A DNA stretch of 64,000 nt from contig JAXQJY010000026.1 of the NCBI GenBank assembly GCA_037042185.1, positions 1,922,001-1,986,000 of the forward strand. Direction: 5' to 3'. The position numbers and the translations under genes are program-made. Positions 1 to 12,199 of this stretch are shown here, piece by piece. Numbering within the stretch: position 1 is the stretch's first letter; the number at the start of each line of letters is the position of its first letter. The notes beneath the pieces are model-generated. The model saw only the letters and a program-made list of their open reading frames with translations. It was not told where the DNA came from and did not search any database. The stretch is from Sordariomycetes sp. S80-01Y. Taxonomy: Eukaryota; Ascomycota; Sordariomycetes.

Positions 1-612
1 GGGACTCCCGAGGCGGGGAGGCGGGCTTCGCACATTCCGTCTCCCCGTAATCGCAACTACACGCCGTCGGTCACGACAGGACGGAGGATCAGCACTCCTG
101 CTTCTCGCCGTATGGCGCCACGGCAGAGCATGGCTTCGACGCCAACGACGAACCGGGACCCAGAGAGGCCAAGACCTGCGTCATCTGCCTCATTTGCCTC
201 ACAACGCTCACCATCACCCTCGCCCACCAAGATATCTACGCCAACACAGCCCGTGCTCTCAACGCCAAAGACCACGAATTCCGCCCGCCGCCACCGGCCG
301 TCTAACAGCATCAACACAACACCCAGCCATCGACGGACGACCTCAAACGTCACACCAACTCACCGCAGAACCACGTCCACCGCATCGGCGGCGACTCCCC
401 GTGGAAGCCAACAGCAGAGTTCCTTCGAGGGCAGTCCTCGGCTGACCGAGGAGGCCCGCAAGCTGGCCGCTAAGAGGCGGAAGGCAGACGAGTATGCAAA
501 CTACAGAGTTACGGGTCTGAATGACACGGTCATGGATCTGATCCGACAAGGTCAGGAGGCGTTGGCTACGACGGTGGACGTGGAGGGAACGGGTTGGGAG
601 GACGATGATTGA
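1..612 (+). CDS. 3' end of a Ser/Pro/Arg-rich protein, function not recognised (partial)
   Basis: The frame is open from the first base of the window to the TGA at 610-612, so this is the C-terminal part (about 203 residues) of a longer protein. Most of it is low-complexity and basic, rich in Ser, Thr, Pro and Arg, with near-repeats of the type TPTHRRTTS. The last 50 residues are more ordered: a Lys/Arg-rich helix (EEARKLAAKRRKADEY), then VMDLIRQGQEALATTVDVE and an acidic end (EDDD). Basic Ser/Pro tails of this kind occur in microtubule- and spindle-associated proteins, but that is inference only and no domain is visible here. The ATG at 112 is internal and not a start. Confidence 0.7.
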   Translation, partial: GTPEAGRRASHIPSPRNRNYTPSVTTGRRISTPASRRMAPRQSMASTPTTNRDPERPRPASSASFASQRSPSPSPTKISTPTQPVLSTPKTTNSARRHRPSNSINTTPSHRRTTSNVTPTHRRTTSTASAATPRGSQQQSSFEGSPRLTEEARKLAAKRRKADEYANYRVTGLNDTVMDLIRQGQEALATTVDVEGTGWEDDD

Positions 613-861
613 GGCCCACAGGACACAGCTTGGTGCTTGGCGTTGGAGGACATTTGCTTTTCGATACCCTCTTCTCGTAGTTGGGGACTTGTACGGTATT
701 ATCTTTGTATTTGCCAACCTCTAGCTCGCAGTAATCGAAATCCGCTGAACATGTCTTGGGTGTGCACGTGATCCACTCAGCGGACTTGTCTAACTCCGAC
801 GACATGACCGGCCTTAAGGCACCGGTCAAGACTCATTCCTCATTCATAAAACCTCAATGAG

Positions 862-3187
862 ATGGACAGAGTCCAAATGACACCTCCAAAGAAAGTCCGT
901 TTGGCATGCCGACGCTGTCGAGTGCGTCGCATCAAGGTACGGATCCCTTCAATCCCAGTGTAGGCGGCATATTGACCATGACCCAGTGCGACGGCCAGGT
1001 CCCGGCCTGTACGAACTGCGCAAAGGCAGGACAGGTCTGCCTTGACGTTGACAGTCAGAACTCAAGCCTGACTATTCCGCGGAAGTGAGCAATCCTACAG
1101 ATATGGATATGTGCAAGGACTGACCGTGAATGAGTTTCGCCGGAGCCGCCAAGGCGAGGATTGAATGGCTCGAAGACATCATCCGTCGCCAACTACCAGC
1201 CGTAGACCTCAACGAGGGCCCTCGCGTCGATTCCTATCCTGAGCATGTTGCCTCGATTGAAACAGGCGACTCGGCATCTCCATCTTCACCCCCGAGGCGT
1301 CAGAAGAGACCTGCCGCAGCCGATGCTTCTAACAACCTTCAGACGGAGCGCGCGCAGTCCATATCCATGAGCCTGGGCATGCTGAGTCTCAACTCCGACT
1401 CCTCGCAGAAGCACTACCTGGGGTCGAGCTCCGGTCTGCTGTTCGCTGATCTCATAGGTGCTTCGCCTTCGAGTGAGACATCGGCGGAAATAGCGACTCC
1501 CATATCTTCGCAGCTAGATGCGGGGAGGGCGGAAGCGTCCACGGTGTATCATGAGGGGCTGCACGCTCTCCTGGCGAAGGAACTCCCGGCGAGAGAGGAT
1601 GCGAGTAAGCTGGTGTCTGTGTACCTGCAGTGGATTCACCCTGACTTTCCGGTCGTGGAGAGGAAAAGCCTGCAAAGTGCTTTGAATGCTCTGTACGATG
1701 CGCTTCCGTTTCTGCCAGAGGGAAGGCCCTTGCCGGGTGGGTGGCCGAGCACTACGCCGCCATTTCGCTGGAATGGGAGAATAATTGATGTGCAAGATTC
1801 AAGTAACGAGGTCGTCCCGTTGTCGAACGTGGCCTTCATCCTGTTCATGGTCTTCAACATTGGAGCCATCGTGCAGGTCCGGTCGCGGTGCTACGAACAC
1901 CCTCCGGACCGTTTCTACAGGACCGCCAAGATGTTCGCGAGGGACTGCTTTTCCGAGATAAACCTTTCGAGCATCCAGGGGGAGGTGTTGCTGATGGTGC
2001 ACTCGATGCTCACGCCGGGCGAGATGAACCTGTGGACGTTACTGCACATTGCGTGGGCGCATTGCGTCGAGCTGGGAATCCATCGGGAGCCTACCAGCAC
2101 CGCGAAAGATGATGAGGCTGAGCAGGAGGTTAAGCGGAGGGTCTTCTACACGATTTACGGGCTGGACAGGTCGATTTCGACGATACAGGGCCGACCACTG
2201 GGATTCAGGGACGAGACGTTTGATCTCCAGATGCCACGCGAACTGGGAGCCGATGATACTCTGCCAGAAGACGAATCCCCGGGAACCTTGGACGCAGCTG
2301 TCACGGAGTACATACGATACCAATTTCTGATCGATCGCATCATATCGGAGGTCAAACTCCTCTTCTATCACCTCCCGAAGAAGACGTCGGGCTCTGAGTG
2401 GTCCATCTGGCCGCAGCATCCGTCGTCGCACAAAGAACGGCTCGAAAGTGCTTTGTACGATGTTTACATGGCCTTTACGTCGAATGCATTCTTTTCCCGA
2501 AACCTTCATGACCATCGGACCCAAATCTTCCTCGCCAAACTGACCATCAAATACCACATGTCGCTCATCCTCCTTCACCAGCCCTCCCAAGTCATCCGGC
2601 AGCCAGCATCATCGGCTCTGCGGACATGCTTCACCTCAGCCCTCACCGTGCTCGATTCCTACCAGAAGCTCTCCGACCTCAGGGCGCTGCATTACGGCTG
2701 GAGGGAGGTGCAGCACATCTTCGCCGCCGGAGCAACGGTGGTCTACAGCTTCTGGACCTGCGAGGCCGTGAGGCGGGAGGCCGATGCTGGTGGCCTGAGC
2801 AAGAGGCTGCGGGTGGCGACGAGGCTGCTGACCCTGGGGGGCGAGTGGTGGGGAAGCGTGAAGAGAGGGCTGGACGTGTTTGGGGCCGTGGCTGATAGTA
2901 CCGTCCAGAGGGTGCCCCTCGAGCGAGCGCAGACCAAAGCGCCGAGGCTCTCTGTCGACGGCTCAAGAAAGCGGCATGATGTCGTCGAGACGGGCCTCTT
3001 GGGTGCGAACGAGCCGCCCCTCGGACCGCCTCTTTCGAACAATCGGGATCCGTGGGTCGAGCTGTACCCCGAGACGGAGCCCGTGGACTCGCTGTTCGCG
3101 CCCGAGATTGGCTCGTTCCTGGCCAACTTTGACAACGGGGAGTTTACGTGGAATTTTCCCCTTGATGATCTGGACGAGCAATTCTGA
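862..3187 (+). CDS. Zn2Cys6 fungal transcription factor
   Basis: Predicted three-exon gene, join(862..936, 987..1084, 1135..3187), 741 aa. Exons 1 and 2 together make a perfect Zn(II)2Cys6 binuclear cluster with cysteines at residues 16, 19, 26, 33, 36 and 43 (C-x2-C-x6-C-x6-C-x2-C-x6-C). The first intron (GTACGG...CCCAG) splits the cluster; the second (GTGAGC...GAG, with a CTGAC branch-like site) restores frame to a linker helix RIEWLEDIIRRQLP. The rest is a fungal-specific transcription factor domain, with the typical helix around MLTPGEMNLWTLLHIAW and GIHRE. Start at 862 gives MDRVQMTPPKK; 877 is an alternative. It is a nuclear DNA-binding regulator of unknown target. The next gene, in the same direction, is an aconitase paralogue, but a regulatory link is only a guess. 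Confidence 0.9.
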
Positions 3188-3767
3188 GGTTAACGGCAAC
3201 CAAATTCAACGGCGGCCGCGGAACATGAAGAGCGTCGCAATGCCGATCAAGTGCTATTTATCAGGTCGGAGTCTGTTAGACGCTTGCTGTGGAAGCCCCA
3301 ACTTGCTTCTTGATTGTATGAAGGCAAAAAGGGCCAAGGCTGGCGAGAACTCCACACCACCTCATGGAGCCATGGTAGAATCGCACGATACTTCTACCTG
3401 ATTGCCCTAGCCTGGCCATTCTGAACAGAGACAGCTCGGCCATAAAGCAGTCTCACAATGCACAATGAGAAGCACTCATTATTGGCACCCGGCTTGAACA
3501 AAATGCTGCATGAGCGTGGGACCTCCCCATGGGGAGGATCTTGATGGATTGATGTGCTTGCGGAGTAGTCCGTGAGGTACTCGGGGAGGACGGGTTGCTC
3601 CGTCTTCCTACTCTAAACCACGGAACAGCCCACACTTGGATATAGACAGCCTGGGTCGGAAGTCTAGAGGTTTCATGAATTAACATGTCAATAGGTTGTA
3701 CGCAAAACAAGCAAAACCATCTGATTCCGACCATGGATTGAGCACGATTGTCGGATTTACCAACACC
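3188..3767. other. Intergenic region between transcription factor and aconitase genes
   Basis: This stretch holds the 3' flank of the regulator and the promoter of the aconitase-type gene. No convincing coding sequence or RNA gene is visible. Short open frames here lack coding character. Confidence 0.5.
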
Positions 3768-6234
3768 ATGCTACCACTTCGGCGGCTGATGGCGCCTGTA
3801 GCAAGGCTGCGTTACGGTACCACGTATTCGCGTTCGCTGTCCACTCAGGAAACATCGAATATTTCCATGAGTCCCTTGGAGCCAGTGAGTATTTCGAGTC
3901 AATTATAAAGGGGCTGTCATTAATGCGCTGCAGCACAACCGTCTTGACTATCACTCCAAGCTCCAAGCTCTGAACAAGCTGCGACGCACAACCAACCGCG
4001 CATTGACCCTCTCGGAGAAGATACTCTACAGCCATCTCTTCCCCTCCGAGAAAGAATGGGCCTACTCATCCATCGTCCGGGGTCAGACTATCCTGCCACT
4101 TCGCCCGGACCGCGTCGCCTGCCACGACGCCACCGCAACAATGGCCCTCCTGCAATTCACATCCGCCGGCCTCCCAAAAGTTACTTTGCCAACATCGATT
4201 CACAGCGATCATCTCATCATAGCAGAGCACGGCGCGGAGGCAGATCTGAAGCGTGCGGCCGAAGACCACAAAGAAGTATATGCCTTCCTGAGCAGTGCGA
4301 GTAAGAAATATGGAATTGGGTACTGGAAAGCTGGCGCCGGGATCATACATACGACCATATTTGAGAATTATGCCTTTCCAGGTGGCTTGATAATCGGCAC
4401 GGATTCGCACACACCTAATGCTGGAGGGATGGGCATGCTGGGTGTTGGGGTTGGTGGTGCGGACGCTGTGGACGCGATGTCCGGCATGCCGTGGGAGCTG
4501 CTCTGCCCCAAGATAATTGGAGTTCAGCTCACAGGAAAGCTTGAAGGATGGAGCTCGTCGAAGGATATCATTTGCCACATTGCTGGACTGCTCACTGTGG
4601 CGGGTGGCAAGGGAAAGATCCTAGAGTTCTTCGGACCAGGAGTCGAAACGCTGAGCGCGACGGCCTGCGCGACGGTTTGTAACATGTCGGCCGAGATTGG
4701 CTCGACGAGCTGCATATTTCCCTACACGGCTGCCATGAGCCGGTATCTGGATGCTACGAAACGAGGGGACTTGGCCAGATATGCCGACAGACACAAGGTA
4801 GAGCTCCTGACACCAGATACTGGAAGCGAAGCAAACTACGACGACATTATCGAGATCGACCTCTCAACACTCGAACCACACATCAATGGACCCTTTACCC
4901 CAGATCTGTCCCATTCACTGTCAACGTTCAAAGCTGCCGTGGACCATAGCTCCTGGCCTCGTAAAATTTCTAGTAGCATGGTAGGCTCTTGTACAAATTC
5001 GTCCTTTGAGGACCTTCTCAAAGTACAATCACTCGTCCGTCAAGCTCGTGAAGCTGGCCTGGCCAAGACAAAGACACCGTTCCTTATCTCGCCCGGCAGT
5101 GAGCAAATACGCGCCACGGCCGAGTCCGCCGGCATACTGGAAGATCTGAGAGAGGCCGGCGCCACGGTGCTGAGCAACTCTTGTGGTCCATGCGTCGGAC
5201 AGTGGGACAGGACCGATGTTCCTCACAAGCAAGAGAATAGTGTGGTGTCGAGCTTCAATCGAAACTTCACGGGCCGACATGATGGGAATCCGGGGACGCA
5301 CTCCTTTGTGACTAGTCCGGAGTTGGTGACGGCGTTTGCGTACGCTGGAGATCTGCGGTTCAACCCCAAAGAGGATGCTATTGTGCTAAATGATGGCTCC
5401 GAGTTCCGCTTCAAATCTCCCGAAGCAAATGAGTTGCCCAGGGCTTTCGAGCCTGGCTTGGATTGCTTCCAGCCTCCTATAATGGAAGATACATCTGACT
5501 TGGAAGTCAAAATCGACCCTAGCAGCGACAGACTTCAGCTTCTGACTCCTTTTGATGCCTGGGAGCCCGGCAAGGCAACAGATATGGAGGTGCTAGTCAA
5601 GGTGGAGGGGAAGTGCACGACTGACCATATCTCACCCGCTGGGCCATGGTACAAATACCGCGGTCACATTTCGAACATCAGCAACAACCTTCTACTTGGC
5701 GCAACGAATGGGTTCCTGCCTTCAGTCTCCCCGCATGGAAACATCGGAGTGGCGATCGATCCGACTTCGGACAATATTGCGCCCATACCCCGGGTGGCTC
5801 GTAAGCTAAGGGACCTGGGTATACGCTGGTGCATCGTCGGCGACGAAACGTACGGCGAGGGGTCCTCACGTGAACACGCAGCGCTGGAGCCGAGGTTCCT
5901 GGGCGGCGTTGCCGTCATTGCGAAGAGCTTTGCCAGGATTCACGAGACGAATCTGAAGAAACAGGGGATGTTGCCTTTGACCTTTGAGAGTCCCGAGGAT
6001 TACGACAGGATCCAGGCTGGTGATATGATCAGTCTGCTGGTGGACGGGGATGATGAGACTGAGAGCATGGGGTTGCTTAAGCCGGGGAGGAAAGTTGTTA
6101 TGGAGGTTCGAAGGAGGGATGGGTCAGTTTGGAAGGGGATGTTGGAGCATACTCTTCATGCGGGACAGATTGAGTGGATAAGGGAAGGGAGTGCGCTGAA
6201 CCACATCCGGACGACGGGAGCGGATGGATTCTAG
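3768..6234 (+). CDS. Mitochondrial aconitate hydratase family protein (aconitase paralogue)
   Basis: Two exons, join(3768..3884, 3934..6234), 805 aa. Exon 1 encodes an Arg/Ser-rich presequence (MLPLRRLMAPVARLRYG), as expected for import into mitochondria. The intron is GTGAGT...CTGCAG. The body is a full-length aconitase. The three [4Fe-4S] ligands lie in VGSCTNSS (Cys392) and SNSCGPCVGQW (Cys456 and Cys459). The swivel domain carries GDETYGEGSSREHAALEPR and KSFARIHETNLKKQG. Aconitases interconvert citrate and isocitrate. Many fungi have a second mitochondrial member (Aco2/AcoB type) that dehydrates homocitrate in lysine biosynthesis, and this copy could be either. The sequence alone does not settle substrate. 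Confidence 0.93.
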
Positions 6235-6442
6235 ACAGAAAGCAGAAGGCAGATCGAGAAACCCCCAGCGACGAATCACCCATTCTTTCCCCTTGACACC
6301 ACCTTGTCGACCCAATACTAGTAGTAGTACTGGTAGTAATGCGCAGGTGTTACTGCACTTCTCATGACGGTACTAATCCAGTACGATCGGTCTATCTGCA
6401 GAGTCCACCTTACTGCCTTTCCACCCAAAGCCTACCACAGCG

Positions 6443-9400
6443 CTACCAGAGTCCATCGACTGAAATATCCTTTTCTCTGATCTTCAAAAACATGAGCCGT
6501 CCTGAACTGGTAGCTACTACCATTGTTGAGGCTATGCATTTGACTGACTGATCCGAGCGATAGGGATGAGCAGGCCGATACTTGGGCGGCATCCAGATAG
6601 CGTCTTTTCCTTGCCACCTGATCCAGTCGAGGTCTTGACTAATGCCCATTATTTGATGCCAGACTTCGTTGTTGGTGCCGCTACCAGCGTCCGCCTGCGA
6701 TCCATCGAGCACGTAGTAGCCACGGTCTGTGTGGAGAGTGTCATTTAGAGAATTGAAGCACAGATTGGTTGTAAAGCAGTCGAGTATGGCTATGCACGTG
6801 GCTGTTGATGTATCCCATAGCCTCACATTCTTGTCTTCGGAAGAAGATGCCACCCTGGCTGAATTGTAAATGAAAGCGACGGCACGGACCTTACCATAGT
6901 GGCCCTCAAGAACCGCTGTTCCCGAACCTGAATGTGTGTCCCAGAGAGTTACATCGCCTTTGGTCCAGCCTACCGCGAGAAGACTAGAATCACTGGAGAA
7001 AGCGGCAGAGGAAGGGTTTCCCTTCGCGTCGATCTGCCCCAATTCCAAAGTGCAAGATAATGTTCCCGTTTCCCAGAGCTGGATGATAGGGCGGGCTGAG
7101 ACCAGGAGAGATGAGTCGGGCGAGAAGGCGATGACCGGGTATTTCCACACGGAGTCGTTCTTTAGCTGTTGCATCATGCACTCGCCGCTGTCCAGATCCC
7201 AAAGCTTGAGTTGACCACACCGCCTGATCGTTGCTATGGATTTTCCATCGTGCGAAAATGCAACGCTGCCGCTAGAGAAAGAGTGCTCATTGTGATCCAG
7301 AGTTGCCATACACGAGGCCTTCTGACCGTCAAAGACTCGTCGCTTTCCATACTTTGGTATTGTTACGATCCTTGAGCCATCGGGCGATAGTTGGACCTGT
7401 CTTATTGTGCCACCCCCGGGCTCCCTCATTGTCCATTTACATACACCGCTCTCTGGGTCCCATGCACCAAAGGTCGCAGTGTCGTATGCTAATACTTCTT
7501 CACCAAAGGCCGATGAAGCCAACGACAAAGTGATGCGCGGTCTGGGCGTTTGGAGGTCAGGTTTTCGCGGAACCCCGGGCCGGCATGTTTCTTCCCGCTG
7601 TGTGAGTGCGGTGTCCCAGAGCGTGATGATTTCATCCTGAATCGATGCAACTTTGTTTCCATCCCCTAAAGAGACAACACGAGTTAAAGCGGCGTCGGGG
7701 CAGCTCAGCGTCGCTAAGCAGGTTCCTAAAGCTGTGTTCCACAGCCTGATGGTATTGTCGTTGGATCCGGATACTAGCGTAGAAGAATCGTCGGAGAAGT
7801 CGATCGAATGCACCGTGTCTTCGTGGCCCTTCAGAGTCGCTGTACTTTCTTTAGCTTCTGCATCCCAGAGGACGATCTCGCTCCTCAAAGTTAACGATAG
7901 TAGATTCGACCTGCGAGCCAGCGCTATTTGGGAGAGGCGGTCGACATCGACATGAAGTGTTGCTAAACATGCACCTGTATCTGAGTTCCAGAATCCCATA
8001 GTCTTATCATGGCCCGACAGTGAGACCAATTGAAGGGAATCGTGCGAAAAATCTATCGCGCTGATGCGTGGACAGTCCGGACCCCAAAGAGTCCAGATGC
8101 ACGCGTACTGCGATGTGTCGTAGATTTTGACGCCTTCTCTGTAGAAAATGGCGACTTTTGAGGCGTCTGGAGAGAATCGAATTACCTCAACTGAAGATTC
8201 TTCCTTGATGCTGCTGATCCTTTCACAGGTCTCCGCATCCCAGAATGTCACATCGCCGACGATAGAACCCGAGGCCAAAACTCTGTTTGTGGGATCAGGG
8301 GAGAAAGCAAGCGACACGACTCCGGAGAAGACACCGTCAGCTCGGGGCTCAATAGTTGCAATATTTGCGCCAGTCGATGTGTCCCAAAGTTTTATATAAC
8401 GACCAAGTGAGCAAGACGCGAGGATATGCGAATTGAAAGACACTGCAATCGAAGTGACCATGTCGCCATGCTCTAGTGTCGCTGAACAGGCGTCCCAGTC
8501 ATCGTCTACATCAAGGTACAACTGAAGAGGTATCATTTCCCCTGAAAAGTACTTTCGCACGAGACTCTGCTTTGGGGCGAAAACCAAGGCCGACGCATAC
8601 AACTGTAGAGGTGCTTCGTCCAAGATCGCCCAATTCTGCATGAGCAAACGGCGCAAATCTACGAGCAGCGATCGAAGCCACGGAACACTGGTCGACTGAC
8701 ATTGAATTTAGCAACGAAAGCGCATCTTGGGGGCTTTGGTGGTGTACTCACTTCAAGCAGATTCTCAAGGCTTTGTACCATGCCAGCAATCTCAGAGGCT
8801 AGACCCAGTATCGCCAGTGCCTCGATCCAGTGAAGTACATGCTTTGCCAAAAAGCCTTCGACGATATTGCCGTCACATATCGTCAAGCAACTCATCTCGT
8901 AATGGAAGGTCCAGTATCGACATGCATATTGGACCTCGGCCGGCAAATAAGTACTGATATGCTCCGATGATAGCTCCGCTCGACGCGTCCCTAGAGAGTC
9001 TAGATGGCATACGTTCTTCTTCAAGACGCCAGGACGAGACAGCAGACCCACACACTTCTCAGCTAGATTGCTGTGCGTCTGCTTCTCATTGACCCAGAAC
9101 GGGTACTTCTGCGTATCCAGCTGTTTCTCTGGATCGACGACGAAGTCGCGGAATGACTGATGGTATAACTCGATTGGAATATCAGAGTACGAATCTTCGG
9201 GTGTTCTCAGGACAGACTGCAACAGATCGAGATGGTCGTCAATGGTATTCAAGGGCACATCCAAGAGTCGAGAGAGGCCGATCGGCGAAAGGGGGCTGGC
9301 GAGCACGACTATAGGGGCGACGATTTCGGCGAACCGGGCCATGACTTGCCGCTCTTGCAACTTGGATAGCCCCGATGTTAGCTGATGCATCACGGGGAGA

Positions 9401-11549
9401 TACGTTGCATCCATGTTAGAGCTGGCATCCGGGTGAGACTCCAAGACCAGGGAGATTTGGCCTTGCGGCCCGGACACTCTCTGCTCTCCAATTAAGCGAC
9501 ACATCGTCGCGGCGAAGATGAAGAGAGGAAATGCCATCTCCGCGAGCCTCTCAACATACTTTCCAGGCCAATTGTCAGGTAATTGACGAGCCAGACCTAC
9601 GCGATCATTGTAATTTTGTCGGATAAGACCGAGTTCCCGCTTTAGGAAGACGGCAATGTCGTGCTTGATGACAGCTTTGGGAATTTCGTGAAGAACAAGC
9701 TCCTCGAAAATTCCTCGGAGCAACTCAAAGCCAACCTTTACTGGCACTTCGGGTCGGCTCGTGATGAAAATCTTGAAGTTGAGATGTTTCGCGCGTCTGA
9801 AGAGGCCGAGGATGCGTCTGGCCTTCTTGATCGCCTCATCGCCAAAGTCGCATTCGTCCAGGGCATCGATGACGATGACCAAAGATTGCCCTGGTGCGTC
9901 TGCAACCTTTGACAGGGGGTCGACTATGAGCTTGTCAAACTGCTCGTCCAGGGATTTTGAGCTGATCTTGAGCTCTTGATCGACGACGTCGCGAATAGAC
10001 ATGGCGACGGCCCGGTCCCTGCTTGCGAGTTGCCTTGCGAGCGTTGTAACGAGCTTGGATGAGGTTCCGCAATCTCCCCAGCCTCTTTTGAAGAAGAATG
10101 TTGCCCCTAGGCTCCCGCGATCTTTCAGACGCCGTGCAACAGAGCGTGAGATGGTGGACTTGCCCGTGCCAGCGATTCCGCGAAGCCAAAACACCCTGGA
10201 CCGAGCATGAGCGTTGCCCGCCCAATCCATGATGTCTTCAAGCAGCTCTACGCGAGTATTCTCAAAACATGTAGGACGATGCGCCTCGGCTTCCGAATCG
10301 AACAAGGCATCCTCAGCCACGGGAAGGGCGTCGAGTATTCTCTTATGCTCGGCGTCGACGATTCTGGACCTAAAGAGACGTAGACGTCAGATACGATTTG
10401 ACTCGAATTGGATCACACTTGAGAGTTTTGTGGGCTCACTTCAGGTCTTCAACTTTCTGCTCGATTTTCTGTCCCACTGTATCTCGCGTGAATAGCAACT
10501 CATTGGTGAAGCGGCCGAACAGTTGTCTTACCCGACGAAATGAGGTCCACGGCCCCTGGAGACTTTCCGAGGTCTGGTACGGGGACGAATGCGAGGAACT
10601 CTTTGCCGAAAGCCGCCGCTGTAGCGGCGGCGTATCGCTGCCATTTATCGTTCTTGTGGGAGTCAGCGTAGTCGCAGATGCCTCTGATCACAAGGCAGGG
10701 AAATGAATCCATGAGACCAGCCGCCTCCATCTCAAAGCATATACATCCAGGAGCTACGTTGTTCAAAATCCAGTCCCTTTCTTTGGCATCTTTGACAAGA
10801 GTATTGCCCGAGGCGATTAGACCATAGTGGATCTCAGGATCGGTGCTCTCGCGACTCTCGCGTTGGACTTCTTCAGCTCCGATGCAAGAAACGCAAGTAC
10901 TGCCACCGACATGGTCGTAGTCTGGTTGGAACAAGCGATCGTTTTCGAATCCTTGATGCACGTATGCAGGGGCCTTCTTCTTCCCAGTCTTCATCTGCGG
11001 GTTGGATTTCCACATCTCCTCCAGAATCTCCGGAACTCTCGAAGGGGAGATCTCGTGTTCTGCTTGGATTTTGGACAAGGAACTCAAGAGGATCCTTGGG
11101 GGCTTGTTAAGAGCCCCCTTTCTCTCCCATGTATCACCCGCCTTGGCCTTCACTAAATCATACTGAATGACACCTCCAGAAGTACCGCCTGGCTGGCTGA
11201 CAACCACGTCACCGAGACGAATGTCGGCATCTTCGTCATCTTGAGGGACTCCCCCACCGATGCCAACCAGCAACCCGATCTTGATGTGAGGCAGGGATGA
11301 AAGAAGATGTGTCACCGTGGTCGCGGCTGCGTTGGTCCCATATACCCCAGCAGGAAGCGAAGCTATGACGATGTTGTGTTTCCCCATCCGTCCCCAGGTA
11401 TATGAATTACCATCGTGCTGATGCTGTTCGAAAGTCGTGGGCGTATCATGGCGTTCATCAAGCAAGGCCGTCGCCGCCGCGCGCTCTATTGAAAGGGCCG
11501 CAATCCAGGCGACACTGTACCCCTCAGGACCGTCCAGTGTCTGAGCCAT
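6443..11549 (-). CDS. PNP-NACHT-WD40 NLR-like (STAND) receptor
   Basis: Four exons on the minus strand, complement(join(6443..8695, 8752..10369, 10440..10476, 10532..11549)), 1641 aa; all introns are GT-AG and in phase. Residues 1-340 form a purine nucleoside phosphorylase-like (PNP_UDP) domain beginning YSVAWIAALSIERAAA, with GLLVGIGGGVP and FEMEAAGLMDSFPCLVIRGICDYADSH. Residues about 390-640 form the NACHT NTPase, with Walker A GIAGTGKST near 416 and Walker B LVIVIDALDEC near 520. From about 965 there are roughly eleven WD40 repeats (..IRLWNT.., ..VRLWDTSTA..), clearly diverged from one another. This architecture is known for fungal NLR-like signalling proteins linked to non-self recognition and programmed cell death. 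The 37-nt exon encodes a short linker (GQKIEQKVEDL). It looks whole; ligand unknown. Confidence 0.93.
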
Positions 11550-12199
11550 GGCTCGGACTGCCAGAGGAATTGTTCTCTGACAGCAGGGAAGGAGATGATC
11601 GTAAGCGGTTCGTCAGCTATATCTCCCGCATCAGCCTCATGCGGGGAATGTGGCATTGGACTGCCCGATAATAGCTCTGTCACATGATTCCAGTTCCCAC
11701 TTTGAAAGCCAGAACTAGCAGATGTTATATTCCTGGCCGACATTCTTTCGCAGGGGTCTTGTAGCCCCTGTTCTGCGGCACGGACTCCGTGATTCGTTGG
11801 CTTCACCATGTGCATCACAACGCTGCAGAACCCGTGAAGGCTGAGTAGTCAGCGCGAGCCGTAAGCTTTTAGAATGTGATGAAATGTGTTCACGCTGTCG
11901 AAATATGTTCCAGGATCGTGTTGAAGTTGCAAATCCAGCCCTGACCTTAGTAATTACTAGCAACGGCCCACATGCGAACGACGGGAAACTGCCAGGGGTC
12001 ACCCGCCGTGGCGCAACGCACGGGCGCTGCCGAGAAATCTTACCCCAACGTCACTCGAAACTTGAACCCTCGTCCAACAACGCGACCGACCGCATTCAAC
12101 GCGTCTCTCCTCCCACAACCATTGCGCGCCCGCAAGCAATGGCTTTCTTTTGTTAAACATTCCTCTTTTCTCTAATTCCTTCCCTCTTTCAGATCCACA
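11550..12199. promoter_or_regulatory. Divergent promoter region between the NLR-like gene and GPI13
   Basis: The two genes face away from each other across about 650 bp. The 50 bp just before the GPI13 start (about 12142-12192) is a pyrimidine-rich CT tract, a common feature near transcription starts of highly expressed fungal genes. The CTTTCAG just before the start could also be the acceptor of a 5'UTR intron. No other gene is evident. Confidence 0.5.

Noticed and set aside
6235-6442. Possible extra gene between the aconitase and the NLR-like gene
   Set aside because: The two genes converge with only about 200 bp between stops; this is shared 3' flank.
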